Source: Roseiarcus sp963772555
Lineage (GTDB): Bacteria > Pseudomonadota > Alphaproteobacteria > Rhizobiales > Beijerinckiaceae
Direction: 5' to 3'
Assembly (NCBI GenBank): GCA_963772555.1
Contig: CAVYXQ010000022.1
Coordinates: forward strand, 124,001 to 188,000
Length of the DNA stretch: 64,000 nucleotides
Shown: positions 1-9,263 of the stretch, one piece after another
Position numbering within the stretch: position 1 is the stretch's first letter
Layout of the letters: every line of letters starts with the position of its first letter
The notes under the pieces: model-generated
Databases searched by the model: none
Seen by the model: only the letters and a program-made list of their open reading frames with translations
What the model was told of the DNA's origin: nothing
Position numbers and translations under genes: made by a program

Positions 1-1240
1 GGAAGCCGCCGAGCTTGCCGGTCGCGGCGGCGATGCCGCGGCCGGTGGTGCGCGCTCTGACCGGGAAGATCTCGGCCGGATAGACGAAGGTCGTCGAGTT
101 CGACCCGAACTCGGTGAAGAAGTAGCTCACGCCATAGATGATGAGGAAAGGCAGCGCGAGGTGCTCGATGCCGGGGATGAGCGCGATCAGCGCGAAGGCG
201 ACCGCCATCATGGCGAAGCCGACGATCTGAATGCTCTTGCGACCGATACGGTCGATCCTCGCTGCGGCGATGAGGTAGCCCGGCGCGGCGGCGATGGCGA
301 AGATCGCCAGCTGCATCAGCGTGTGGTGCAGCAGGCTCTTGCTGGGGCTCATCGCCGCGATCACCATCGGGCTCGAGACCGTATTGCCGTAATAGGCAAA
401 GTCCATGCAGGCCCAGGCGAGGCTGGCGCCGACCAGCCGCATCAGGAACACCGGATTGCTCGTAAGGGTCCGGAAGCCTTGCCAGAACGGCTCCTTCACC
501 CGAGCCGGCTTTTCGGCGACAGGACCACGCCGGCCCTGCCCTTCCAACTGGCCGAGCACGTGATCGGCGGCGTCGCCGAACGCTTCGTGCTGCCCGGTCG
601 CGAGCAGGTAGCGCGGCGTCTCCGCCAGGCGCCGTCGCATCCAGAAAACGGACATCGCCGGCACGGCGCCCGCGGCCAGCAGGACGCGCCAGATGATGTC
701 GTGCGGCAGGCTGGTGGCGAGCAGCGCTGCCGCAAGCGCCGGCCCGACAATCAGGCCCGCCGCCTGCATGGTGAAGACGAGAGTCACCATCATGCCGCGC
801 GTGCGCTTGGTCGCGTATTCGCTCATGATCGTGGAGCTGACGGGGTAGTCGCCGCCGATGCCGAGGCCGAGGATGACGCGGAACGCAATCAGCCACCCGA
901 TGTTGGGCGAGCACGCCGACGCGACCGCGCCGATGGCCAGAACCAGCACCTCGTAGCCGTAGATCCGCTTGCGGCCGAGCATGTCGGCGATGCGGCCGAA
1001 CAGCACCGCGCCGACCGCCGATGCAAGCAGCGCGGTCGAAGAGACGAGGCCCTTCTCGGTCGGCCCGATATGCCATTCCTGCTTGATAAGCTCCATCACC
1101 ACGCCGATGATGAAAAGGTCATAGGCGTCGGTGAAGAAGCCCATGCCGGAGATGAACATGATCTTCCAATGCAGGCGGGTGAGCTTCGAATCATCCATGC
1201 GGGTGAGGATGTCGGCGCCCCGGGGACTGGTCGCGGCCAT
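1..1240 (-). CDS. MFS transporter, phosphate:H+ symporter (PHS)-like, 3' end cut by window
   Basis: Inner-membrane transporter of the major facilitator superfamily. The reading frame opens at the ATG at 1240 (MAATSPRGADIL) and runs off the left edge, so about 413 residues are visible. Seen: a first membrane segment with FFTDAYDLF (about 36-43), the loop motif GRIADMLGRKR (82-92) and GGDYPVSSTIMSEYA (about 129-143). This last block is typical of the phosphate:proton symporter branch (Pho84/PHS type). The visible end reads TTGRGIAAATGKLGG, another family block. Phosphate or another organic anion is the likely substrate, but substrate is inference. No partner gene is adjacent; a tRNA-Gly lies behind its start on the same strand. 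Confidence 0.88.
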   Translation of the reverse strand, partial: MAATSPRGADILTRMDDSKLTRLHWKIMFISGMGFFTDAYDLFIIGVVMELIKQEWHIGPTEKGLVSSTALLASAVGAVLFGRIADMLGRKRIYGYEVLVLAIGAVASACSPNIGWLIAFRVILGLGIGGDYPVSSTIMSEYATKRTRGMMVTLVFTMQAAGLIVGPALAAALLATSLPHDIIWRVLLAAGAVPAMSVFWMRRRLAETPRYLLATGQHEAFGDAADHVLGQLEGQGRRGPVAEKPARVKEPFWQGFRTLTSNPVFLMRLVGASLAWACMDFAYYGNTVSSPMVIAAMSPSKSLLHHTLMQLAIFAIAAAPGYLIAAARIDRIGRKSIQIVGFAMMAVAFALIALIPGIEHLALPFLIIYGVSYFFTEFGSNSTTFVYPAEIFPVRARTTGRGIAAATGKLGGF

Positions 1241-1499
1241 GGGTTCGCTCTCGTCTCGTGGGTTGGCGCCGGTCGGCGAGAAGAACGACCGGCGCAAAGG
1301 CGAGGGTCCGGCGTCACGGAAAGTTGAGGGCGCGGCCTGTTGGGACTAGGGGTTTCGTTAGAGCGCTGCGGTCAGGCGGTTCCAGGTTTGCTGGCGGGTG
1401 TCCACCCATGGGGAGCGAAGCGACCAGCCGCGGCCCAGCTCGCACTCCTTGGCGAGGCGAGGGATAACGAAATCCCTCAGTCAAACCCGGCTTGCGCGA

Positions 1500-1573
1500 T
1501 GGAGCGGGTGAAGGGAATCGAACCCTCGTATTCAGCTTGGAAGGCTGCTGCTCTACCATTGAGCTACACCCGC
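1500..1573 (-). tRNA. tRNA-Gly (TCC anticodon)
   Basis: Read on the minus strand the sequence begins GCGGGTGTAGCTCAATGG, has anticodon loop CTTCCAAG (anticodon TCC), T-arm GGTTCGATTCC and ends CACCCGCT plus encoded CCA. All four stems can be paired by eye; 74 nt including CCA. Confidence 0.96.
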
Positions 1574-1664
1574 GAAAGCCCCAAGGAAGCCTGACGGAAT
1601 CGCGCTTTGAGCCAAGTTCATGGCAATCCCGGACGGCGGAGTCAATGCGCGGCCGGATTTCCGT

Positions 1665-2486
1665 CTATCCGGCCATTTCCGCGGCGCGGGCGCGGGCGGC
1701 GGCGGCCGCACGGGCGAGAAGATCGTCGAGTCCACCCTCGGCCTGCAGCACGGCGAGCGCCGCGGCGGTGGTGCCGCCCGGCGAGGTCACGTTGCGGCGC
1801 AGAACCGCGGCCGAGGTTTGCGGTTCGCGCCGCATCAGTTCCGCCGCCCCTTCGACCGTGCCGCGGGCGAGCCTCATCGACAGCTCCGCCGGCAGGCCGA
1901 GTTTCGCCGCCGCGGCCGCCAGCGCCTCGGTCAGGGCGAAGACATAGGCCGGACCGCTTCCCGAGATCGCTGTCGCCGCGTCGATCGAGGCTTCGTCCTC
2001 GAGCCAGTGGAAGGATCCCACGGCGCCGAGCAGGCTCTCCGTCCAGCGCCGCTGCCCGGCGCTGACCTCCGCATTGGCGAAGGCGGCGGTGACGCCGCGG
2101 CCGATCGCCGCCGGCAAATTGGGCATCGCGCGAACAATCGCGCGCGCATTCGGAAGGCGCGCCTTCAGATTGGCGATCGTCTTGCCGGCGATGATCGACA
2201 TGACCAGGGTTTGCTCGCCCGCCAGCGGGGCGATGTCCGGAGCGACTGCGTCGAGGCTCTGCGGCTTCACCGCGAGGACGAGCACGCCGGCAGGACGCCG
2301 CGCTTCCGGATTGAGCGAGACGCCGCGAGCCGCGAGGCTCCTGATCGGCTCGCCCGGGTCCGGCTCGAGGATCGTCAGCGACGCCGCGTCGAGGCCGCCC
2401 TCGAGCCAGCCGAGCGCCAGGGCGCTGCCCATCTTGCCCGCGCCAACGAGCGTCAGCTGGGCCGGCCATTGCGTCATTCCCGCCAT
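1665..2486 (-). CDS. proC: pyrroline-5-carboxylate reductase
   Basis: Last step of proline synthesis: NAD(P)H-dependent reduction of 1-pyrroline-5-carboxylate, cytosolic. From the ATG at 2486 (MAGMTQWPAQLTLVGAG) the protein is 273 residues, the usual length. The Rossmann motif GAGKMGSALALGW is near the N-terminus. The C-terminal dimerisation domain carries AISGSGPAYVFALTEAL and RRNVTSPGGTTAAAL, both hallmark ProC blocks. The frame is open 15 codons further upstream, but GGAG lies 8 bases before the chosen ATG. It stands alone, with a tRNA-Gly downstream and a divergent L,D-transpeptidase upstream. Confidence 0.96.
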   Translation of the reverse strand: MAGMTQWPAQLTLVGAGKMGSALALGWLEGGLDAASLTILEPDPGEPIRSLAARGVSLNPEARRPAGVLVLAVKPQSLDAVAPDIAPLAGEQTLVMSIIAGKTIANLKARLPNARAIVRAMPNLPAAIGRGVTAAFANAEVSAGQRRWTESLLGAVGSFHWLEDEASIDAATAISGSGPAYVFALTEALAAAAAKLGLPAELSMRLARGTVEGAAELMRREPQTSAAVLRRNVTSPGGTTAAALAVLQAEGGLDDLLARAAAAARARAAEMAG

Positions 2487-2787
2487 CCTTTTGTCTCCAA
2501 GCCGCCGGAACAATTGCTCCCGACATGGCATTTTTGTGCGGATTGTGGTAGAAAAGGCGAATTCCGCAGGATTTTCATGAGGGTTTTACGGGAAGGTGGG
2601 AAAGGGAGCGGATCGGCTGCCTCGAAGACGAGGCGAAAAAATGGAGCTTCTGTGGCGCCGCGGCACTGGCGAAGCCATAGGGGTTTCGTGTAAGGGCGGT
2701 TTTGGGCTTCCGGCAAGGTGACCTCGGTTGAACCCGTCATGTTCTACGGCAATCGAAGCTTAACCGTTTGAAACGAATGGGTGGGGA

Positions 2788-3411
2788 ATGAAAACGAACG
2801 GCATCCTACTGGGGCTGGCTCTGGCGATTAGCGCGTTGGTGAGCGCATGTCAGCCGGTCGTCGAGGGCGGCGTGCCCGACCCGAAGCTCACCGCACGCGA
2901 CAAGCAGATGTTTGCGCTTGCGGAGCCGGACGAATGGCGCATCGCTGACTCCCGCTACAAGATCCAATATCAGACCAACGAGCCGCCGGGCACGATCATC
3001 GTCAACACCGGCACGAATTATCTCTATTACGTGCTGCCGCATGGCGAAGCGATCCAATACCGGATTGCGAGCGGCGCGGAATATATGGGATGGACCGGCC
3101 GGGCGACGGTCGCGGTAATGAAAGAGTGGCCGACCTGGATGCCGACCGCCTCGATCATGGAGCGCTGGCCCGAGTTCAAGGTCTATCTCCAGCATGGGCC
3201 TCTGGAAGGCCGGTGGGACAACCCGCTCGGCGCCCGCGCGCTTTATCTCTTCCAGGGCGACAAAGACACGCTCATTCGCATTCACGGCACCAACGAGCCC
3301 TCCTTGATTGGCCAGCACGTGTCCTCAGGCTGCATCCGCCTGCGCAACATGGACGCCATCGACCTCTACAACCGCGTCCACGTCGGCACGCCGGTGATGG
3401 TGGTGAACTAG
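2788..3411 (+). CDS. L,D-transpeptidase (YkuD/ErfK family) lipoprotein
   Basis: Likely cell-envelope enzyme making 3-3 peptidoglycan cross-links or attaching proteins to peptidoglycan. 207 residues. The N-terminus MKTNGILLGLALAISALVSAC is a lipoprotein signal with lipobox LVSAC (Cys21). The YkuD domain fills the second half: IRIHGTN followed by SSGCIRLRN, giving the catalytic His and the Ser-x-Gly-Cys nucleophile. Purine-rich GGGGA precedes the ATG. Single gene, followed by a GC-rich stem-loop. The precise activity is not resolved by sequence. Confidence 0.92.
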   Translation: MKTNGILLGLALAISALVSACQPVVEGGVPDPKLTARDKQMFALAEPDEWRIADSRYKIQYQTNEPPGTIIVNTGTNYLYYVLPHGEAIQYRIASGAEYMGWTGRATVAVMKEWPTWMPTASIMERWPEFKVYLQHGPLEGRWDNPLGARALYLFQGDKDTLIRIHGTNEPSLIGQHVSSGCIRLRNMDAIDLYNRVHVGTPVMVVN

Positions 3412-3432
3412 GGCGGGCCTAAGCGCCCGCCC
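3411..3432. terminator. GC-rich stem-loop between convergent genes
   Basis: Perfect 8-bp stem GGGCGGGC/GCCCGCCC with loop CTAAGC, starting at the last base of the L,D-transpeptidase stop codon. There is no strong T tract, so it may end transcription inefficiently or serve both convergent genes. Confidence 0.45.
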
Positions 3433-3556
3433 CGCCGCCTGACTTATTTGACGATCAGTTTGTGGGTCGGCCGCCCCTCCTGCCCCAAAGGGCAGATAAC
3501 GTCTACCGCCAACGCGTCGGGAGCGACGTCGCCCGGGTCGGCGACCCGCTCCTGCC

Positions 3557-5038
3557 TTATCGAAACGGCGGCTCGTCGAAGCTCCTGAGCTTGCGCGAGT
3601 GCAGCGATGCGTCGTTGATCTGCAGGAGCCCGATCGCCGCGAGACCGATCTCGAGGTGCTCGGCGATCGCCCGCTCGTAGAAGGCGTTGGCCGCCCCGGG
3701 CAATTTGATCTCGCCGTGCAGCGGCTTGTCGGACACGCAGAGCAGCGTGCCGTAGGGGACTCGCATGCGGAAGCCCTGCGTCGCAATCGTCGCCGATTCC
3801 ATGTCGACGGCGATGGCGCGCGAGATGTTGATCAGCCGGCGCTCCTTTGACCAGCGCAGCTCCCAGTTGCGGTCGTCGTTGGTGACGACGGTGCCGGTGC
3901 GCAGGCGCCGCTTCAGCGCATCGCCGCGGTCGCCGGTCACCTTCGCCACCGCCTCCTGCAGCGCCACCTGCACTTCGGCGATCGCCGGGATCGGCATCAT
4001 CAGCGGCACGGCGTCGTCGAGGATGTTGTCGCGCCTCAGATAGCCGTGCGCCAGCACATAGTCGCCGATCACCTGCGACTGCCGCAAGCCGGCGCAGTGG
4101 CCGACCATCAGCCAGCAATGCGGGCGCAAGACCGCGATATGGTCGGTAATGTTCTTGGCGTTCGCCGGCCCGACCCCGATGTTGACCAGGCTGACTCCCC
4201 GACCATCGGAGCGCACGAGATGGTAGGCGGGCATCTGGAAGCGATGCCAGGCGACCGACATCGCGCGCACCTGCGCCTCCTGCGGCGAGAGCGACCGGTC
4301 GATGACGACATTGCCCGGCAGAACGACCTTCTCCACCCCGTCGTCCGAATGGAGCTGCTTCAGTCCCCAGCGGACGAACTGGTCGACGTAGCGGTGGTAG
4401 TTGGTCAAGAGCACCCAGGGCTGCATCGCCCGCCAGTCGGAGCCGGTATAATGGACGAGCCGGCGCAGCGAATAGTCGACGCGCGGCGCGTCGAAGAGCG
4501 CGAGCGGGCGATGGTCGCCGACTACGAACTCCCCGTCAGCGGTTTCATCGCCGATCGTGGCGAGCGAGGGGACGGGAAAGAAGCGCGCAAGTTCAGCCGG
4601 GTCGGCGCCTCCGCGCGTCAGCTCGTCGCCGCTTTCGATCACGTAGGGGTATGGGATCTCCTGCGCGCCGACCCCGACCTCGATGGTCGCACCGTATTCC
4701 GACACCAGCGGCTCGAGCTGTTCCAACAAGTAGCCGCGAAAGTCGGCGGGCTGCGTCACCGTGGTGGCATAGACGCCGGCCTCGCTGAATTTGGCGTAGG
4801 CGCGCGGATTCGCCGGCGCCGGCGCGTTCGGCTGATAGGTCAGGCGCAGTTCGGGGTAGCGGAAGAGCGCCCGTGTCGCCGCCGAGGGCGGCTCGCCGTC
4901 CCTCAGCAAGCGTTCGACCGCGCCGCGTAGCGCCTGCGTCGCCTCGTCATAGAGCAGCGACAGCCGGTCGACCGCCGCTGCGGGCGACGCCACGCGTTCG
5001 AACGGGCCGCTTGCGCTTTGGGACGGAGCCGACGCCAC
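3557..5038 (-). CDS. amn: AMP nucleosidase
   Basis: Hydrolyses AMP to adenine and ribose 5-phosphate (EC 3.2.2.4), cytosolic purine salvage and adenylate control. 493 residues, full length for the bacterial family. The N-terminal AMN domain occupies roughly residues 1-200 (YPELRLTY, AYAKFSEAGVYATTVT). The C-terminal part is a PNP/UDP-phosphorylase fold: VSLVNIGVGPANAKNITDHIAVLRPH, then VAVDMESATIATQGFRMRVPYGTLLCVSDKPLHGEIK. The block DMESATIA is the nucleoside-binding signature. The gene directly downstream of its start on the same strand is the DUF1993 gene, about 10 bases away, so the two may be co-transcribed. Confidence 0.95.
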   Translation of the reverse strand: MASAPSQSASGPFERVASPAAAVDRLSLLYDEATQALRGAVERLLRDGEPPSAATRALFRYPELRLTYQPNAPAPANPRAYAKFSEAGVYATTVTQPADFRGYLLEQLEPLVSEYGATIEVGVGAQEIPYPYVIESGDELTRGGADPAELARFFPVPSLATIGDETADGEFVVGDHRPLALFDAPRVDYSLRRLVHYTGSDWRAMQPWVLLTNYHRYVDQFVRWGLKQLHSDDGVEKVVLPGNVVIDRSLSPQEAQVRAMSVAWHRFQMPAYHLVRSDGRGVSLVNIGVGPANAKNITDHIAVLRPHCWLMVGHCAGLRQSQVIGDYVLAHGYLRRDNILDDAVPLMMPIPAIAEVQVALQEAVAKVTGDRGDALKRRLRTGTVVTNDDRNWELRWSKERRLINISRAIAVDMESATIATQGFRMRVPYGTLLCVSDKPLHGEIKLPGAANAFYERAIAEHLEIGLAAIGLLQINDASLHSRKLRSFDEPPFR

Positions 5039-5048
5039 GACGAATCCT

Positions 5049-5573
5049 TCAGGCGGGAGACACGCGGGGGACCGCGCCGAGAAAATCGCGCTTGCCGATC
5101 TCGACGCCCGCGGAACGAAGGATGTCGTAGGCGGTCGTCAGATGGAAATAGAAGTTCGGCAGGGCGAAGTGCAACAGGTAGTCGCCGCCTTGCATCTTGA
5201 TCTTGTTGCCGCCGAGAGGAAGAACGATCTCCCGTCCGGCGCCGGCGTCGATCGCCTCGGCGTCGGCCGTCTTCAGATGCTCGAGCGTCGCCTGAATGCG
5301 GGCGCGCAATTCGGCGAGGGTCGTCTCCTTGTCCTCGAGGACCGGAGGCTTCAGTCCGGCAAGCCGGTAGGGCGCATTCTTGGCGTGATCGCAGAGCGTC
5401 TGGATCTGGCGGGTCAAGGGAAACATGTCCGGCGCTAGCCGCAACGCGAGGTAGTTGTTCGCATCGAACTTGCGCGCCGCGGCATGCGCCTCCGCCTTGT
5501 CGAGAACGCCCAAGAACGCGACGAGGCAACGCTCGAACACCGGGACGCTGGATTGATAGACGGATAGCGACAT
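5049..5573 (-). CDS. DUF1993 family protein
   Basis: 174 residues from the ATG at 5573 (MSLSVYQSSVPVFERCL). It matches my memory of the DUF1993 family, which is predicted to be a four-helix DinB-like bundle: a conserved N-terminal helix SVPVFERCLVAFLGVLDKA, then LAPDMFPLTRQIQ, and a C-terminal YFHLTTAYDILRSAGVEIGKRDFLG. No function is established. It ends 10 bases before the amn start on the same strand and is divergent from the Irr-like regulator. Confidence 0.85.
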   Translation of the reverse strand: MSLSVYQSSVPVFERCLVAFLGVLDKAEAHAAARKFDANNYLALRLAPDMFPLTRQIQTLCDHAKNAPYRLAGLKPPVLEDKETTLAELRARIQATLEHLKTADAEAIDAGAGREIVLPLGGNKIKMQGGDYLLHFALPNFYFHLTTAYDILRSAGVEIGKRDFLGAVPRVSPA

Positions 5574-5777
5574 TGGCTTGGGCTTTCTTCGGACTGGCTT
5601 CGATCGGGGACCCGGATGGATGCACGGAAACCATGACGATATCAACTTGGCGGCGGCGGTGCGCCCAGATCCGAGCAAACGGAAATGAGGGCATCCGCCC
5701 CGGGTTTGCGGCGAACGCCGTTCTGTAATATGTAGGCGGGCTATCCTGCGTTCGCCGGCTCTCGGGCGGCCGCTCCA

Positions 5778-6233
5778 GTGAAACACAGACCAGCGCGAAT
5801 GAACGCCACCGCACAGGACGCCGTCAACGACGGCCTCCTTCGCCGCAAGCTCGAGACGTCCGGCGTCCGGCCGACCCGTCAGCGGGTCGACTTGGCACGC
5901 GCCATCTTCAGCGCCGGCGATCGGCATTTCACCGCCGAAATGATCTACCAGGAGACGCGGTCGATCCGTTTTGCCCCGACGCTCGGCACCATCTACAACA
6001 CGCTGAACGAGTTCGCCCGCCGCGGCCTTTTGCGCGAGATCGCCATCTACGACGCCAAGATCTGGTACGACACCAAGACCGGCCCTCATTATCACTTCTA
6101 CATTGAGGATTTGGAAGAGCTGTCCGACATCCCCGACGCCTTGCTGCCGCCGTTCGACATCCCCGTGCCCGACGGCATGAGCATCGCGGCGATCGACGTC
6201 ATCGTCCGGCTGAAGAAGCTCAGCGGAGGCTGA
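5778..6233 (+). CDS. irr: Fur-family regulator, Irr-like
   Basis: Haem-responsive iron regulator typical of Rhizobiales. 151 residues, or 144 if the internal ATG at 5799 is used. The winged-helix half has GVRPTRQRVDLARAIFS, HFTAEMIYQET and TLGTIYNTLNEF. The dimerisation half has TGPHYHFYIEDLEELSDIPD and ends in a VDVIVRLKKL-type strand. The His-rich GPHYHFYIE and the lack of the C-terminal CxxC zinc site of true Fur fit Irr. Divergent from DUF1993; I saw no clear iron-control-element palindrome in the 200-base gap. Confidence 0.85.
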   Translation: MKHRPARMNATAQDAVNDGLLRRKLETSGVRPTRQRVDLARAIFSAGDRHFTAEMIYQETRSIRFAPTLGTIYNTLNEFARRGLLREIAIYDAKIWYDTKTGPHYHFYIEDLEELSDIPDALLPPFDIPVPDGMSIAAIDVIVRLKKLSGG

Positions 6234-6562
6234 CCGGGGAACTTGGACTTTCTTGGAATCCTCAGCCTTCCCCTGCGTTTCGACCCCGAGCTCGTTTGGA
6301 TTCTCTTGGAGTTCCTTGGATTTCCTCGTTCGGAATGAGGTATTTCAAAGGGTTACCAGCGAGTCCAGGGAGAACGAATTCTCAAGGCGGCTCATCGACG
6401 CAGCGAGCGCGATGGGTCGAATTGCGGGCGGCGCCCAGCGAGACGAAGGCGACGGCGGAAGAATCTCGAGGCATGACCGAATTGTAGAGGGCGTTCTGGT
6501 TTTCTGCAAGCGATTGTCGCATAATTATCGAAACCGGAATTCGGCGCGCCGCGGGACCGCCT
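6234..6562. other. intergenic, no gene recognised
   Basis: About 330 bases between the convergent irr-like and NRAMP-like genes. Short open frames here have unlikely composition and no start signal; I see no RNA gene, terminator with T tract or repeat. Confidence 0.6.
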
Positions 6563-7804
6563 TCACCCCAAGAGGCCCGCGACCCCCGAATAGACGCCAA
6601 AGACGACCGTCGCCAGAATGACGGCGCCGGAGACTGTCGCGTAAGCGCCCTCGAGCCGGTAGGCTTCGGGCAGGCGGCGGGCGAGCAGGTAGAGGAATCC
6701 GAGGACGATCGGCAGCAAGAGCGCGTTCATCACCTGGACGCCGACGGCAAGCGAGACGAGATTCATCCCTGAGCCGACGACGATGGCGCAGACCACGAGC
6801 GCGACCGCGTAAGAGCCATAGAACCACGGCGCCTCGCGCGGTTCGTCCTCGAGCTTGTGCTTGGCGCCGAGAACCTCGGCGAGGGTGCGCGCCGCGGTCA
6901 GCGTCACGACGATCGTCGCCACCAACGCCGCGCCGGCCATGCCTAAGGAGAACAGCAGCTTGCCGGCGAAATCGCCGAGGAAGGGCGTGATCGCGCCGAC
7001 GATCTCCTCGACCGTGTCGAGCGCCTGGTTGCCGCCGGCCTTGCCGAGCGTCGCCGCAACCGCGACGAGCACGGCGGCCATGATGAGCTGGGTGACGACG
7101 GCGCCGATGGCGGTGTCGAGCCGGGCCGCCGGCAGGTCGGCGGGCGTCAACCCCTTCTCCGCCACCGAGGACTGCTGGAAGAACACCATCCAGGGCATGA
7201 TCACCGCGCCGATATTTGCCGAGGCGAGCAGAAGATATTTCGGGTCGGCGATCGGGATCGCCAGCGCGCCGGCAACCACTTCGTTCCAGCCGGGATGGGC
7301 GAGCAGGGCGACGAGGAGAAAGACGAGTTCGAAGGCGCCGACGACAATGGCGATGCGCTCGACGGTCCCGTAGCCGTGCAGGAGGGCCATCGCCGTGAGC
7401 GCGATCACGACCAGCGCCAACGTGATTGGGGGCGGGACGCCGAGAAGATTGCCGACCCCGGCGAGGCCGGCGAACTCGGTCAGGAGCGCGCCGAGGCAGG
7501 TGACGATCAGGGTCACGACCGACAGCCACGCCCAGCCGCGGCCGAAATGCCGTTTGATCAGCTCGGCGTGTCCCTTGCCGGTGACGGCGCCGAGCCGGAC
7601 GGTCAGCTCCTGCACGACGTAGAGGACGGGGATCAGGATGAATTGCAGCGCGAGCAGGCTATAGCCCCATTGCGCGCCGCTCTGCGCCGCCGTGATGACG
7701 CTGCCGGCGTCGGTGTCAGCCAGCATCACGACAATGCCGGGACCGGCGACCGCGAGGAAGCGGCGCCAGCTGAAGGCGGATGGAGCAAAAGCGCCGGCGG
7801 ACAT
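6563..7804 (-). CDS. NRAMP-superfamily metal transporter with non-canonical motifs
   Basis: Integral membrane divalent-metal transporter of the NRAMP/LeuT fold, 413 residues from the ATG at 7804 (MSAGAFAPSAFSWRRF). About eleven membrane segments are visible. The family's TM1 motif DPGN is replaced here by DTDAGS (about residues 30-35), and the TM6 motif MPH by MPWM in IGAVIMPWMVFFQQS. The canonical Asp-Asn and Met-His metal ligands are therefore altered. Similar departures are reported for NRAMP-related magnesium transporters, so magnesium or another substrate is possible, but that is inference. The frame is open 23 codons upstream, with no obvious ribosome site there. Confidence 0.85.
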   Translation of the reverse strand: MSAGAFAPSAFSWRRFLAVAGPGIVVMLADTDAGSVITAAQSGAQWGYSLLALQFILIPVLYVVQELTVRLGAVTGKGHAELIKRHFGRGWAWLSVVTLIVTCLGALLTEFAGLAGVGNLLGVPPPITLALVVIALTAMALLHGYGTVERIAIVVGAFELVFLLVALLAHPGWNEVVAGALAIPIADPKYLLLASANIGAVIMPWMVFFQQSSVAEKGLTPADLPAARLDTAIGAVVTQLIMAAVLVAVAATLGKAGGNQALDTVEEIVGAITPFLGDFAGKLLFSLGMAGAALVATIVVTLTAARTLAEVLGAKHKLEDEPREAPWFYGSYAVALVVCAIVVGSGMNLVSLAVGVQVMNALLLPIVLGFLYLLARRLPEAYRLEGAYATVSGAVILATVVFGVYSGVAGLLG

Positions 7805-8077
7805 CGATGTCAGACCTACCCGGTACGAGGAGAACCAGTTCCGTTTGGTGTACGCGCTTGCTTCGCTCTTCAAGTCGCGCGCTGCAAAATCGGAATTGTT
7901 TCAAAGCCCAAAGGAGCGACGAAACGCCGCATCCGGGAAGTTTGTTGCGCTGGTCGGTCGAGAGTGATTTTGTGGGCGGCAGTCTTTGCAAGCGGGCTTG
8001 ATTCGTCGGGCGCAAAAGGGGCATCCCTCCGGCGACTTTCATCGGCCCCCCAAGTTGGGCCAGGAAGACGCTTTTCC

Positions 8078-9206
8078 ATGACACGCTCCATTCCCGCGTT
8101 CAAAGTTGTCGCGTCTGCACTGGCCAGCCTCATGCTGGGTTTGGGCGCCTCATCCGCGACCGCGTGCACCGCCCTGGTTTTCAAAGCCCAGGATGGCACC
8201 GCCATCTACGCGCGGACGATGGAATGGGGCGCCTCCGACCTCAAATCCGAATTGGCGCTGGTCCCGAATGACACGTCGTTCAAGTCTGCGCTCGGCGCCG
8301 GCAAGACGGGTATGGAGTGGAAGAACCGTTACGGCTTCGTCGGGGTGAACGCCGCCGGTCTGCCCTACGCCACCGACGGAATGAACGAGGCCGGGCTGAC
8401 AGTCGGGGTTCTGTTCTTTCCTGGCTTTGCCGAATTCCAGGCGCCAAGCGCGGACCAGCAGGCTTCGACGGTCAGCAGCGTCGACCTCGCCAACTATCTG
8501 CTCGGCAACTTCGCGACCGTAGGAGAGGCCCGCCAGGCGATGAGCAAGATTTCGCGTCGTGCGCAATCCCGAAATCGAAAAGGCGTTCGGCACGCCGATC
8601 CCGATCCACTTCATCGTCACCGACGCGACAGGCGCATCCATCGTCGTCGAATATACCAAGGGAGCGCTCTCGATCTACGACAACAAGGTCGGCGCGATGA
8701 CCAACTCGCCCAATTATGACTGGCATCTCCTCAATTTGCGCAATTACGCCAACCTGCAGCCGCTCGGCGCTCCAGCTTCGCGGAACATCGACGGCGTTTC
8801 CCTGGCGCCCTTCGGCGCGGGCAGCGGAATGCTGGGTCTTCCCGGCGACTTTACGCCGCCGTCGCGCTTTGTCCGCGCCGTGGCCTTCGTCAATACGATG
8901 GCGCCGGTGAAAGACGCCGCCGCCGGCGTCAGCGCCGCGTCAACGATGCTGAATAACTTCGACATTCCTCAAGGCCTGGTTCGCGAAGGCGCGAACGCCG
9001 AGGATTTCCATCTCGGCTACACACAATGGTCCGTCATCGCCGACACCCGCCACAAGGTCTATTATTACTGGACCCTGTATGACCGGCGGATGCGGAGCGT
9101 CGACTTCAGCAAGCTCGATTTCAACGCCGGGAAGGTCTCGTCCTTCCCGCTCGACCGCGTGCGGACAGAGGACATCGAGGATCGTTCGACCGACTTTTCG
9201 CGCTGA
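8078..9206 (+). pseudogene. linear amide C-N hydrolase (choloylglycine hydrolase/penicillin acylase type), frameshifted
   Basis: Secreted Ntn-hydrolase. The first part (from ATG 8078) has a signal peptide ending SSATA and then Cys30, which would be the N-terminal nucleophile after cleavage, followed by TALVFKAQDGTAIYARTMEWG and NEAGLTVGVLFFPG. The frame breaks at a T run at 8550-8552 and continues one frame over as VRNPEIEKAFGTPIPIHFIVTD, ending at 9206 with FHLGYTQWSVIADTRHKVYYYWT. Removing one T gives KIRVVRNPEIE, so a single-base insertion explains it. Either a recent null allele or a sequence error; all other family blocks are intact, giving about 375 residues. Confidence 0.85.
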
Positions 9207-9263
9207 GCGACTCTGTTCCTCGCGTCGGACGGCCCCGCTTCAGAGCGTGACGCAGGCTCCACG

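Noticed and set aside
161..1327. Long plus-strand open frame (388 codons) over the transporter
   Set aside because: Composition is Arg/His/Asp-rich and family-free; it is the antisense shadow of the clear MFS transporter on the minus strand.
5574..5777. Iron-control-element operator between DUF1993 and irr-like gene
   Set aside because: I looked for a TTTAGAA-TTCTAAA-like palindrome and found none.
8559..9206. Second half of the amide hydrolase as an independent gene
   Set aside because: It lacks the catalytic Cys and signal peptide and continues the family sequence directly after a one-base shift.
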